Part shown: one piece after another, positions 7,250 to 13,996 of the stretch | How the letters are laid out: every line of letters begins with the position of its first letter | Position numbering within the stretch: position 1 is the first letter of the stretch | DNA from: JALOAP01 sp964632355 | GTDB lineage: Bacteria; Chloroflexota; Dehalococcoidia; Tepidiformales; Tepidiformaceae | DNA: 14,858 bases | Reading direction: 5' to 3' | Assembly (NCBI GenBank): GCA_964632355.1 | Contig: CAZWBW010000071.1 | Coordinates: forward strand, 1 to 14,858 | Notes under the pieces: model-generated | Seen by the model: the letters and a program-made list of their open reading frames with translations, nothing else | Databases searched by the model: none | What the model was told of the DNA's origin: nothing | Program-made: the position numbers and the translations under genes

Positions 7250-8176
7250 TCAGCCTGCCGGCGGTTCGACGTCGATGCCCGCCGCTGCCAGCCGCTCCGC
7301 CAGCAGATCGAGGTTCGCCGGCCCCTGGTTGTAGTTGTTCGTGTTCATCACCAGGTGCACTTCCGGTGCCTCGTCCGCCAGCTGCGCGATCTTCGACACC
7401 CACTCGTCCAGCTCCTCCGGCCGGTACCAGTAATCGAATCGTTCCGCCGACGTCTCTGTCCGCTGCTCCCACGTTTCGGCGTTTCGTCCATGGAACCGCA
7501 CGAACCCCGGCGGCGCCGTCACCGCGGCCACCGGCGGTACCGAGGACTTGAACCCCTGCGGTTCGTCCACGCAGATGTACGTGAGCTCCAGGTCGCTCAG
7601 CAGCGACAGCGTGAGTTCCCGCTGGTGCCCCCGCATCCACGTCTCGCTGCGAAACTCCACCGCGCCCCGGTACGGCCCGAGCCGAAAGCGGATCTCCTCC
7701 AGGTAGCGGTTCGTTCGCGCGTTCGGGAACACCCATTTCGGGAACTGGAACACCACCACGCCCAGCTTCCCCGCCTCGTGCAGTGGCATCAGCGCGTCGA
7801 TGAACGTGCTCCACGTCATGTCGAGGATTTCGGGCGGTGTGTCCTTCCGGTAGAGGTTCCGCGTCTTCGCGAGCTTCGGCGGCAACTGCTCGCGGATCTC
7901 CTTCGGCAGCCGCGCGACGGGCGCCGCGTGGTCCGTGAACAGCGAGTACGCCTTTACATCGAACACGAACCCGGGTGGCGTGCGTTTCACCCAGGTCTCG
8001 ACCATCTCCTGCCGCGGCAGTCCGTAGTACGTGGTGTCCGCCTCCACCAGCGGATACCGCGTGGCGTAGTACCGCAGGCGCTCCTCCGGGGTGGTCGCGT
8101 CAGCCGGGTAGAACTTGCCCGATTCGATGAGCGGCTTGTCGGCCCACGAGGCAGTGCCGAGCAGAATACGCGCCAT
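7250..8176 (-). CDS. DUF72 (YecE-family) protein
   Basis: A 308 aa protein of the DUF72/YecE family, thought to adopt a TIM-barrel fold; the biochemical role is unknown. Family hallmarks seen are the N-terminal GTASWADKPLIESGKFYP (7-24), the EADTTYYG segment (45-52), the FDVKAY segment (71-76), VVVFQFPKWV (around 140-149) and a C-terminal VRFHGRN. The length is slightly above the ~240-300 aa common in the family. The ATG at 8176 lacks a ribosome site and is preceded by TAGCAT at -12 to -7, so it probably begins a leaderless mRNA. An upstream in-frame ATG is not needed. It is divergent from the Rieske gene with a 99 bp gap. Confidence 0.88.
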   Translation of the reverse strand: MARILLGTASWADKPLIESGKFYPADATTPEERLRYYATRYPLVEADTTYYGLPRQEMVETWVKRTPPGFVFDVKAYSLFTDHAAPVARLPKEIREQLPPKLAKTRNLYRKDTPPEILDMTWSTFIDALMPLHEAGKLGVVVFQFPKWVFPNARTNRYLEEIRFRLGPYRGAVEFRSETWMRGHQRELTLSLLSDLELTYICVDEPQGFKSSVPPVAAVTAPPGFVRFHGRNAETWEQRTETSAERFDYWYRPEELDEWVSKIAQLADEAPEVHLVMNTNNYNQGPANLDLLAERLAAAGIDVEPPAG

Positions 8177-8182
8177 TCCGCC

Positions 8183-8188
8183 ATGCTA
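8183..8188 (-). promoter_or_regulatory. Leaderless-type -10 (TAGCAT) for the DUF72 gene
   Basis: The minus strand reads TAGCAT, then GGCGGA, then the ATG at 8176. The hexamer sits at -12 to -7. The same hexamer at the same spacing precedes queD. Confidence 0.6.
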
Positions 8189-8275
8189 ACGCCTCGAGGC
8201 CGCGATCGAGTGCCACGTTGCGGCTTTCCGACTCGCGGACGATGGTGGATACCACAACTGCTCCAGGAGTTGCTC

Positions 8276-8644
8276 GTGAGCGACCAGGATCGAACGTTCC
8301 ATCGGCTCGGGCCGGCATCCGACATCGAGCCCGGCCAGACGAGGGACTACAACGTCGCTGGCCACGGCGTCGTGGTTGCCAACTGCGACGGCGAGTACTT
8401 CGCTATCGAAGACCGCTGCACCCACGACGATGGCCCCCTCGGCGAAGGCAAACTCATCGGGTGCGACATCGAGTGCCCCCGCCACGGCGCCCGCTTCGAC
8501 ATGCGCAGTGGCCGCGTGAAGGCCCTTCCCGCCGTCCGGCCCGTGGCAAGCTACCCTGTTCGCATCGTCGACGGCTTCATCGAAGTCGAACTCCCCGACG
8601 GCGCCGGCGAGCCGCAGGATTCGAACCGCGGTTTCAGCCTCTAG
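8276..8644 (+). CDS. Rieske [2Fe-2S] ferredoxin-like protein
   Basis: A 122 aa stand-alone Rieske protein, like the ferredoxin subunits of non-heme iron oxygenases. It would carry electrons in the cytoplasm; no membrane segment is present. The cluster-binding motifs are complete: CTH (C48, H50) and CPRHGARFD (C67, H70), about 17 residues apart, as is usual. The open frame extends far upstream (to about 7082), but only this part is real: the GTG at 8276 has AGGAG 6 nt upstream, and the protein then starts just before the Rieske fold. No oxygenase or reductase gene is next to it, so its partner is unknown. The following AraC gene is 84 bp downstream (counted from its GTG) on the same strand. 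Confidence 0.86.
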   Translation: MSDQDRTFHRLGPASDIEPGQTRDYNVAGHGVVVANCDGEYFAIEDRCTHDDGPLGEGKLIGCDIECPRHGARFDMRSGRVKALPAVRPVASYPVRIVDGFIEVELPDGAGEPQDSNRGFSL

Positions 8645-8731
8645 CCCGGCTCCAACAGGTCGATCCCACCGGGGCTTGCGGTTCCTCTCCGGGCCAGCAA
8701 CCATCACTGCACGACATGATCGGATGACGTG

Positions 8732-9631
8732 ATGGCATTCGACCTCGTGCAGCCCTACGCCCACCTGCGCACCGCTGCGCCGCCATCCACGGTTCGCCGC
8801 CACGAATCGGAGCTCGGCTGGTGGGAGATCGTCTCGCGCGAGCCCCACCCGGCGCTGCGTCCCTACGTGCGCGGCTACGAAGGCTACCGCGAGCAGGCCC
8901 GGGGCTTCCGCTGGCGGCTCGAAGTGCCGTGGGCTGGTGTCGTCACCATCATCAACTTCGGCGACCCCTACCGCATCGCCTACCCGCGTAAGCAGCGCGC
9001 ACCTGGTCCCGTCCGGAGCTTCACCGCCGGGCTCCACCATGAACCGGTGCTCGTCTCCTCCGAGGGCTTGCAGCAGGGCATCCAGGTCAACTTCTCGCCG
9101 CTCGGCGCCTCGATGTTCTTCGGCTGCTCGATGGACGAACTGGCGAACCACACGATTTCGCTCGATGCGGTTCTCGGCCCTGCCGTCGACCGGCTCGCCG
9201 AGCGCCTCGCCGACCTGCCGGACTGGGAAACGCGGTTCGCCCTCCTGGACGGGGTCATTGCTCGCCGTCTTCTCGATGCAGCGACACCGCCTGCAGGTGT
9301 TGCCTGGGCCTGGCGCGAACTCGTTCGCACCAACGGCGCGGTCTCCATCGGTTCACTCACCGAAACGCTTGGGTGGAGCCGGAAGCAGCTCGTCGCCCGC
9401 TTCCGCGAGCGCATCGGCCTTCCTCCGAAGGCCGTCGCCCGCGTCCTCCGCTTCGAACGCGCAGTCCGGCTTCTCGAGCAGGGCGAACGGCGGCCCATCG
9501 ACGTCGCGATGGAATGCGGCTACTACGACCAGGCCCACCTCAACCGCGAGTTCCTCGAATTCACCGGGCAGTCCCCCGGCGCGTACGTCGCGCGCCAGCT
9601 TCCCGCCCAAGGCGGCTATCTCGGCGACTGA
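8732..9631 (+). CDS. AraC-family transcriptional regulator
   Basis: A DNA-binding regulator of 299 aa. The C-terminal AraC/XylS domain, about residues 205-290, contains two helix-turn-helix units: the first around GSLTETLGWSRKQLVARFRE, the second around DVAMECGYYDQAHLNREF, ending in the typical FTGQSPGAYV. The N-terminal ~190 residues (HPALRPYVRGYEGYRE...) resemble the effector domain of DUF6597-type AraC proteins. Start choice is open between GTG at 8729 and the directly following ATG at 8732; neither has a Shine-Dalgarno sequence. A weak hexamer TCGGAT sits at -12 to -7 of the ATG. The two VOC genes begin 84 bp downstream and are plausible targets; AraC-VOC neighbours are common. Confidence 0.9.
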   Translation: MAFDLVQPYAHLRTAAPPSTVRRHESELGWWEIVSREPHPALRPYVRGYEGYREQARGFRWRLEVPWAGVVTIINFGDPYRIAYPRKQRAPGPVRSFTAGLHHEPVLVSSEGLQQGIQVNFSPLGASMFFGCSMDELANHTISLDAVLGPAVDRLAERLADLPDWETRFALLDGVIARRLLDAATPPAGVAWAWRELVRTNGAVSIGSLTETLGWSRKQLVARFRERIGLPPKAVARVLRFERAVRLLEQGERRPIDVAMECGYYDQAHLNREFLEFTGQSPGAYVARQLPAQGGYLGD

Positions 9632-9678
9632 AGCCGCCCCGGGAACATTCGTACAAGACCGGCCCGCCGTTGGCGCCG

Positions 9679-9684
9679 TAGCGT
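9679..9684 (+). promoter_or_regulatory. Weak candidate -10 (TAGCGT) for the VOC gene pair
   Basis: TAGCGT fits TANNNT and lies 31 nt before the ATG at 9716, which would give a ~25 nt leader containing AAGGAG. No -35 is evident. It may instead be chance, with the VOC genes read from the araC-like transcript. Confidence 0.25.
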
Positions 9685-9715
9685 TCGCTCCGAACCCACC
9701 ACAAGGAGCACAGTC

Positions 9716-10156
9716 ATGACGGAACCGCCGCCGAACGGCATGCCACAGTTCTACCCGGGCCTCGTCTATCGCGACGCCCCGAAAGCCATCGCATGGCTCG
9801 AACAGGCCTTCGGGTTCCGGCCGATCCTCGTCGTTCCCGGCGAAGGCGACACGGTTACGCACGCCGAACTCGCGTTCGGGACCGGCGTGCTCATGCTCGG
9901 TACCGCGCGGGGAGCCGACGGCCAGCCCCTCCCCGAAGGAACCCCTGTCCCGAACAAGGGGCCGTACGTCTACGTCAGCGACCTCGAGCAGCACTACAGG
10001 CGTGCTCGCGCCGCCGGCGCCGAGATCACCCGCCCGCTCGAGCAGAAGGACTACGGCGGCGCCGGCTACAGCGCCCGCGACCTCGAAGGGAACGAATGGA
10101 GTTTCGGCACTTACGTCCCGTCGCTCGAACCACTGGAGGGCTCTCGTGCCAGCTAA
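9716..10156 (+). CDS. VOC-superfamily (glyoxalase/bleomycin-resistance fold, PhnB-like) protein 1
   Basis: A 146 aa protein with the paired beta-alpha-beta-beta-beta architecture of the vicinal oxygen chelate superfamily. The first module begins at YPGLVYRDAPKAIAWLEQAFGF (13-34) and contains THAELAFGTGVLMLG (48-62) with candidate metal ligand H49. The second runs from PYVYVSDLEQHYRRARAAGAEI to GYSARDLEGNEWSFGTY (117-133), with E127 in the usual C-terminal ligand position. The ATG has AAGGAG 7 nt upstream. The substrate is unknown: members include glyoxalases, dioxygenases and antibiotic-binding proteins. Its 3' end overlaps the next VOC gene by 11 bp, so both are cotranscribed and probably translationally coupled. 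Confidence 0.88.
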   Translation: MTEPPPNGMPQFYPGLVYRDAPKAIAWLEQAFGFRPILVVPGEGDTVTHAELAFGTGVLMLGTARGADGQPLPEGTPVPNKGPYVYVSDLEQHYRRARAAGAEITRPLEQKDYGGAGYSARDLEGNEWSFGTYVPSLEPLEGSRAS

Positions 10157-10529
10157 GCTCATCGCCTACCTGGCCGTCGCGAACGCCCACGAGGCCATCG
10201 ACTTCTACGAGCGTGCGTTCGGTGCCGTCGAACAGTCGCGCATCGAAGAGAACGGCCGCATCGGGCACGCCGAACTCCACATCGGCGACGACGCCTTCTA
10301 CCTTTCCGACGAATGGCCGGAGATGAAGGTCCTGGGCCCCGATAAGCTCCCCGGGACGGCCGTCTCGCTTGTGCTCGAAGTCCCCGACGTCGATGCGGCC
10401 TTCGAACGCGCGATCACCGCGGGAGCGACCGTCGAACGGCCCATCACCGACCAGGAATACGGGCGCACCGGCTGGCTCGTGGATCCGTTCGGACATCGCT
10501 GGTCGCTGTACTCCCCGCCATCCGCCTGA
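10146..10529 (+). CDS. VOC-superfamily (PhnB-like) protein 2
   Basis: A 127 aa VOC protein. Key segments are KLIAYLAVANAHEAIDFYERAFGA (4-27), RIGHAELHIGD (38-48) with H41, LVLEVPDVDAAFERAITAGATV in the middle, and GRTGWLVDPFGHRWSLYS (106-123) with the DPFGHRW signature of PhnB-like proteins. The GTG at 10146 is chosen because GGAGGG lies 5 nt upstream and the fold starts at once; the frame is open further upstream inside the preceding gene, but that part is not VOC-like. It overlaps the first VOC gene by 11 bp in a different frame. The two proteins are related but clearly diverged, so they could be an old duplication or act as a heteromer. Substrate not known. Confidence 0.87.
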   Translation: MPAKLIAYLAVANAHEAIDFYERAFGAVEQSRIEENGRIGHAELHIGDDAFYLSDEWPEMKVLGPDKLPGTAVSLVLEVPDVDAAFERAITAGATVERPITDQEYGRTGWLVDPFGHRWSLYSPPSA

Positions 10530-10533
10530 CCCC

Positions 10534-10569
10534 GACCCGGCACAGGGGACTCACCCCCTACGCCGGGTC
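10534..10569. terminator. Compound hairpin between convergent VOC and sigma-factor genes
   Basis: An outer stem GACCCGGC (10534-10541) pairs perfectly with GCCGGGTC (10562-10569); inside it AGGGG (10544-10548) pairs with CCCCT (10555-10559). It starts 5 bp after the VOC stop. No T run follows on either strand. It could end transcription from both sides. The rest of 10530-10668 holds nothing else that I recognise. Confidence 0.5.
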
Positions 10570-10668
10570 ACCCGACCGACTCGCAGCGACGTCCCGAATC
10601 GACCTTACATAAAGGAATTGTGTGCTTGGAGAGCCGGTCCCCGCCGGGCCGCCATCGCATCTGGTCGG

Positions 10669-11952
10669 CTACGGGGTGCTGTGGTGTTCGCGTCGAAAAC
10701 ACTTCTCGGCGCGCTCCAGCAGCAGAGCGCGTTCCGGTTCGTTCTGCGTCATCGCAGCCGCGCGTTCGAACTCCTCCCGGGCCTCCTCGAACCTGCCGAG
10801 GCGCCAGAGCAGGTCGCCGCGCACGCTCGGGAGCAGGTGGTAGTTCCGGAGCTGACGGGCGCCCGCCAGGTCGTCCACAAGCCTCAGCCCCTCCGCCGGG
10901 CCGTATGCCATCGCCACGGCCACCGCGCGATTGAGTTCCACCACCGGCGAAGGTGTCACCGCTCCCAGCCGCTCGTAGAGGTCCGCGATCTGCTTCCAGT
11001 CCGTCTCCTCGGCAGTCCGGGCACGCGCATGGCACGCCGCAATCGCCGCCTGCAGCGTGTAAGGGTGGTCCGCACCGCCAAGCGCTTCTGCCCGCGCGAG
11101 TGCCGCAAGCCCGCGCCGGATGAGCAGCTGGTCCCATCGCGCGCGGTTCTGCTGGAGCAACAGGATCGGTTCCCCCGACGGACCGATTCGAGCCTTCAAC
11201 CGCGACGCCTGGATCTCCATGAGCGCTACCAGCCCGTGAACCTCCGGCTGGTCGGGCATCAGCCCCTGGAGGATTCGCCCGAGCCGCAGCGCCTCCTCGC
11301 AGAGCTCCGTTCGCATCCAGTACTCGCCCGCCGTCGCCGAGTACCCTTCGTTGAAGATCAGGTAGATCACCTCGAGGACCGACGAGAGCCGCTCCCGCAG
11401 GTCCTCCTTCCCGGGCAGCTCGAACCGCACCTTCTTCGTCGCGAGCGTCCGCTTCGCCCGCACAATGCGCTGCGCGATTGTCGGCTCCGGCACGAGAAAC
11501 GCCCGGGCGATTTCCGCGGTGCTCAGCCCACCCAGGACTCGCAACGTAAGTGCCACCCGGGCTTCGGTCGAAAGCACCGGGTGGCACGCAGTGAACACCA
11601 GCCGAAGCAAGTCGTCGCCGACGAAGTCGTCGAGCGCATTCTCTACTTCGTCTTCGGGGCTGTCATCGTGCAACGGGGTCTCCCCGGCAAGCTGCTCCTG
11701 CTTCTCTTCGAGCCGCTTCTGCCGCCGGAGGTGGTCGATGGCGCGGCGCTTGCCAATGGTCGTGAGCCAGGCGCCCGGGTTGCTCGGGACGCCCGACTCC
11801 GGCCACTGTTCGAGCGCCGCGATAAGTGCGTCCTGCGCGAAATCCTCCGCCAGGCCGACGTCGCCAACCATCCGTGCAATGCTTGCGATGACTTTCGCTG
11901 ATTCGATTCGCCAGATCGCGTCGATTGCGCGATGGGTCTCCGTAACCTGCAC
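10669..11952 (-). CDS. ECF sigma factor with C-terminal TPR-like extension (ECF42 type)
   Basis: An RNA polymerase sigma factor of 427 aa, about twice the size of a minimal ECF sigma. Region sigma-2 spans about 10-80 (IARMVGDVGLAEDFAQDALIAALEQWP, then NPGAWLTTIGKRRAIDHLRR). Region sigma-4 spans about 115-172 (LRVLGGLSTAEIARAFLVPEPTIAQRIVRAKR), with a helix-turn-helix. The C-terminal 180-427 is all-helical and TPR-like (DUF6596-type), ending in SVRGDLLWRLGRFEEAREEFERA. This architecture and the adjoining DGPF gene are the known hallmarks of group ECF42, which lacks a classical anti-sigma factor; the extension is thought to control activity. The GTG start lacks a ribosome site; a stop lies about 16 codons upstream in frame. 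It lies 103 bp after the DGPF gene and is likely cotranscribed. Confidence 0.92.
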   Translation of the reverse strand: MQVTETHRAIDAIWRIESAKVIASIARMVGDVGLAEDFAQDALIAALEQWPESGVPSNPGAWLTTIGKRRAIDHLRRQKRLEEKQEQLAGETPLHDDSPEDEVENALDDFVGDDLLRLVFTACHPVLSTEARVALTLRVLGGLSTAEIARAFLVPEPTIAQRIVRAKRTLATKKVRFELPGKEDLRERLSSVLEVIYLIFNEGYSATAGEYWMRTELCEEALRLGRILQGLMPDQPEVHGLVALMEIQASRLKARIGPSGEPILLLQQNRARWDQLLIRRGLAALARAEALGGADHPYTLQAAIAACHARARTAEETDWKQIADLYERLGAVTPSPVVELNRAVAVAMAYGPAEGLRLVDDLAGARQLRNYHLLPSVRGDLLWRLGRFEEAREEFERAAAMTQNEPERALLLERAEKCFRREHHSTP

Positions 11953-12055
11953 GCCGACAATCGAATCACCTTCGACGACGTCCGGGCAAGTCGATCAGGA
12001 TGCGCCGCCCCCTGGAACACCTCACCTTCGGCAAGCGGACAGGGTCCCCTGGGTA

Positions 12056-12484
12056 TTAGGACTGCTGCTCGCGCAGTGCGGCGGTCTCGGCGCGCAGGCG
12101 CTCTTCCTGCTCGCGGAGTTCGGGCGTAAACGCCTCACCGAAGTCGTCAGCTTCGAAGAACGGCCGAAGCTCCACCGCGCCTTCCTTGAACGGGATGCGG
12201 CGCGCCCACTCGATCGCCTCGTCCATCGACTTCACCTGCCAGATCCAGTAGCCGGCTACGACTTCCTTGGTCTCGGTGAACGGGCCATCGATGATCCGCG
12301 GCTCGCTCGTCGAATACTCGATCCGCTTCGCATCCGCGGTGGGGCGGAGCCCGTCGCCATCGAGCATGATGCCGGCCTTCACGAGCTCCTCGTTGAAGGC
12401 GCCCATCTCAGCGAGTTCCTGCTCGGTGGGCATCACGCCAGCTTCGGTCTGCTCGGTGCCCTTTACGAAAACCAGGACGCGCAT
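12056..12484 (-). CDS. DGPF / YCII-related domain protein
   Basis: A small cytoplasmic protein of 142 aa in the YCII/DGPF family, ferredoxin-like fold. The signature DGPF is at 66-69 in IIDGPFTETKEVVAGYWIW, and the protein starts in typical fashion with MRVLVFVKGT. The C-terminal ~25 residues form a charged helix. Its biochemical activity is not established; such genes are standard neighbours and targets of ECF42 sigma factors. The ATG at 12484 is fixed by AGGAG a few nt upstream; the open frame running back to 12817 crosses the tRNA region and is not coding. An ECF42-like promoter lies upstream, implying that it and the sigma gene form an autoregulated operon. Confidence 0.9.
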   Translation of the reverse strand: MRVLVFVKGTEQTEAGVMPTEQELAEMGAFNEELVKAGIMLDGDGLRPTADAKRIEYSTSEPRIIDGPFTETKEVVAGYWIWQVKSMDEAIEWARRIPFKEGAVELRPFFEADDFGEAFTPELREQEERLRAETAALREQQS

Positions 12485-12543
12485 CGTTTCTCTCCTGTGT
12501 GTGGTGGTTTTGGAGCGGTTTCTTGCCCCGCTTCTACAACCAC

Positions 12544-12570
12544 GTCGAACGAGCGCGCCCCGGATCGACA
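12544..12570 (-). promoter_or_regulatory. Predicted ECF42-type promoter (TGTCGA - 17 bp - CGAC) for the DGPF-sigma operon
   Basis: On the minus strand TGTCGA (bases 12570-12565) is followed after 17 bp by CGAC (12547-12544). As I recall it, the published ECF42 motif is TGTCGA at -35 and CGA/TC at -10. Transcription would start near 12536, with a leader of about 52 nt. A second TGTCGA lies 10 bp upstream (12580-12575). The match is by eye but well placed. Confidence 0.7.
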
Positions 12571-12697
12571 CCCTTCGACAGAGAATTTTGCGAAGAGTTC
12601 TTGCGTAAAATCGCCGGGCGTCAGCGCAGTCCACAGCCAGACCCGCCAGCGCGTTTGCGCAGGCGAACAAGGAGAGCGGAGCGGAGAGAATCCAGGG

Positions 12698-12723
12698 GGA
12701 AAAGATGAGAGGAAAAGATGAGA
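12698..12723. repeat. Two tandem copies of a 13 bp purine-rich unit
   Basis: GGAAAAGATGAGA occurs at 12698-12710 and again at 12711-12723. On the minus strand this is a pyrimidine-rich tract just downstream of the tRNA, which could help end tRNA transcription. The rest of 12485-12732 (248 bp) holds only the ECF42-type promoter as recognisable content. Confidence 0.6.
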
Positions 12724-12732
12724 GGGGGAAAG

Positions 12733-12806
12733 TGGCTGCCGAGCAGGGATTCGAACCCCAACCATAGGCTCCAAAGGCCCGTGTGCTACCGTTACACCAC
12801 TCGGCA
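12733..12806 (-). tRNA. tRNA-Gln (anticodon UUG), CCA encoded
   Basis: The minus strand folds as a complete cloverleaf. The 7 bp acceptor stem pairs TGCCGAG with CTCGGCA, followed by discriminator G and genomic CCA (12735-12733). The D arm is GTGT/GCAC around AACGGTA. The anticodon loop is CTTTGGA, so the anticodon is TTG (reads CAA and, by wobble, CAG). The T loop is TTCGAAT. The U1-A72 pair and G73 are classic tRNA-Gln identity features. The base of the anticodon stem (C27-A43) is mismatched, which lowers stem quality slightly but not the call. Confidence 0.95.
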
Positions 12807-12808
12807 CC

Positions 12809-12825
12809 GAACCACACCGTGGTTC
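12809..12825. repeat. Perfect inverted repeat immediately upstream of tRNA-Gln
   Basis: GAACCAC (12809-12815) and GTGGTTC (12819-12825) form a 7 bp stem with a 3-base loop, ending 2 bp from the mature tRNA 5' end. In the primary transcript it would stand as a hairpin next to the RNase P cleavage point. Confidence 0.55.
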
Positions 12826-12866
12826 ACTCTTACGATGCCACGTCCGCCCGCATCGGGGCAAAGCGA

Positions 12867-12889
12867 AGGCCCGGGTTTCTGCCGGGCCT
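12867..12889 (-). terminator. Intrinsic-type terminator after the cysteine-rich gene
   Basis: AGGCCCGG (12867-12874) and CCGGGCCT (12882-12889) form an 8 bp GC-rich stem with a 7-base loop, 25 bp beyond the stop at 12915. On the minus strand it is followed by a short T-containing stretch (TCGCTTTG). It separates the queD operon from the tRNA gene. Confidence 0.65.
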
Positions 12890-12914
12890 CGTGTTCAATT
12901 GTCAGCTGGGCAAA

Positions 12915-13460
12915 TCAGTCGCCGAGAAGCGTCGTGTACCCCAGGGCGATGACGTCCTCCACGTACTGGCTGCGCCAGCCCGGGTCCGGGATAGGCTTCC
13001 GGTGCTCCCGGAACCAGCGATGGATCTGGAGGTACTCCTCCTCCAGCCGCATGCGCCAGCTGTCCTCTTCGCGGAAGAGTTCCGGGTCCACCTCTTCGAG
13101 CCCCTTCTGCATATCGTCGTAGTCGATATCCGCGTCCTCTTTCCAGTAGGTCGAGAGGTAATCGATCGACTCTTCGAGGTTGTTCCGGCACTCCTCGAGC
13201 ATGATCGACATCATGCCCGTCTCGTCCACGAGTTGGCCGTTCACCCGGTAGCGGCGCGCGCACGGTTCGCACACGACCACCAGCTTCCGGGCGTCGCAGT
13301 CGGACTTGTCGACGCAGTCGCGGCAGCGCTGGGCGAACTCAGCGGCCTCGGGGTTGCGTGTATAGCCCACGATCATCTCATCGCCGAGCGCGCCGCACGC
13401 CTGGCACGACATCTTCGCGGCGAGGATCTCGTTGATCGCCTTGTCCCAGTCCAGTTGCAT
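12915..13460 (-). CDS. Cysteine-rich, probably zinc-binding protein of unknown function
   Basis: I do not recognise the family of this 181 aa soluble protein. The N-terminal half carries CQAC (19-22), CRDC (46-49), C55 and CEPC (64-67), enough for one or two zinc-ribbon/treble-clef sites. The C-terminal half (about 80-181) is acidic and helical, with EELFREED-like charged runs and a WFREHRKPIPDPGW segment. The ATG at 13460 has GGAGG 5 nt upstream; the frame is open beyond it into queD but not as real protein. It follows queD by 32 bp on the same strand, so they form an operon, and a terminator hairpin follows it. A role with the pterin/queuosine enzyme is possible but only guilt by neighbour. 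Confidence 0.8.
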   Translation of the reverse strand: MQLDWDKAINEILAAKMSCQACGALGDEMIVGYTRNPEAAEFAQRCRDCVDKSDCDARKLVVVCEPCARRYRVNGQLVDETGMMSIMLEECRNNLEESIDYLSTYWKEDADIDYDDMQKGLEEVDPELFREEDSWRMRLEEEYLQIHRWFREHRKPIPDPGWRSQYVEDVIALGYTTLLGD

Positions 13461-13492
13461 CAGGACCTCCGGCCTCCCTGCGAAGCGGACCC

Positions 13493-13990
13493 TTAGTCTT
13501 GCTTCGCTTCCACTTCGAGAGTATACCAGCCGGCCTGCCCCGGCATCTCCTCGATCCCGACCGTCAGTTTCCGGATCTTTGTTGCTCCCTGCTCGCGAAG
13601 AGACGTCAGCAACTGGCCCGCAACCCACTCCGCGATGCGTTCCGACGTCGTGTTGTCGACCGGGAGGGGAAACACGTCACTTTTCGGAAACCGGTACTGC
13701 CGCTCCTTCCAGCGGACCTCCCACGCGTCTTCCAGCTCCTTCATCTCCAGGAGCTTGCTCTCCATTTGCAGCAGAAACTTGTGGTCCAGGGGATCGACAA
13801 TCGCCTTCGTGAGGCGCTTCACCTCTCCGAAGTCCCAAACCCACGAGTCCTCCGTGAGATCGCCTTCGATTTCGACGTGGACATCGTAGTTGTGGCCGTG
13901 GAGCGGTTCGCAGTCTCCCCGGAAGGTGGCCATGTGAGCGGCGGCGAAGCGCAGCCGGTTTCGTTCGACAGTGACGCGGCGAATTGGCAT
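13493..13990 (-). CDS. queD: 6-carboxy-5,6,7,8-tetrahydropterin synthase (QueD/PTPS family)
   Basis: A pterin synthase of 165 aa that most likely turns 7,8-dihydroneopterin triphosphate into 6-carboxytetrahydropterin, the second step of queuosine/7-deazapurine synthesis. Zinc ligands are H19 (AAHM), H31 and H33 (LHGHNY). The catalytic cysteine C27 stands in CEPLHGH, the CxxxHGH pattern typical of QueD. Other conserved points are WDFGEVK (52-58), LDHKFL (68-73, catalytic H70), TTSERIAEW (114-122, E117) and IEEMPGQAGWY (146-156). It is longer than the ~120 aa E. coli enzyme, mainly through an insert at about 75-108. No queC, queE or folE is in the window. TAGCAT at -12 to -7 of the ATG and the lack of a ribosome site suggest a leaderless mRNA. 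Confidence 0.88.
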   Translation of the reverse strand: MPIRRVTVERNRLRFAAAHMATFRGDCEPLHGHNYDVHVEIEGDLTEDSWVWDFGEVKRLTKAIVDPLDHKFLLQMESKLLEMKELEDAWEVRWKERQYRFPKSDVFPLPVDNTTSERIAEWVAGQLLTSLREQGATKIRKLTVGIEEMPGQAGWYTLEVEAKQD

Positions 13991-13996
13991 GGTTCA

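Noticed and set aside
8191..8200. 10 bp palindrome GCCTCGAGGC in the DUF72-Rieske gap as an operator
   Set aside because: A single short GC-rich palindrome is expected by chance here and no second copy or known operator consensus was seen.
7082..8275. Long plus-strand extension of the Rieske frame, antisense to the DUF72 gene
   Set aside because: Only the last 122 codons look like protein. The GTG at 8276 has AGGAG in place and the extension is the mirror of DUF72.
12698..12723. Tandem 13 bp repeat as a CRISPR or mobile-element trace
   Set aside because: There are only two copies, no spacers, no terminal inverted repeats and no transposase or cas gene nearby.
12485..12817. N-terminal extension of the DGPF frame through the tRNA
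   Set aside because: It would translate across tRNA-Gln and the predicted promoter; the ATG at 12484 has its own ribosome site and starts the domain normally.
12733..13990. Functional link between tRNA-Gln and queD
   Set aside because: Queuosine is placed in tRNAs with GUN anticodons (Asn, Asp, His, Tyr), not tRNA-Gln, and a terminator separates the two units.
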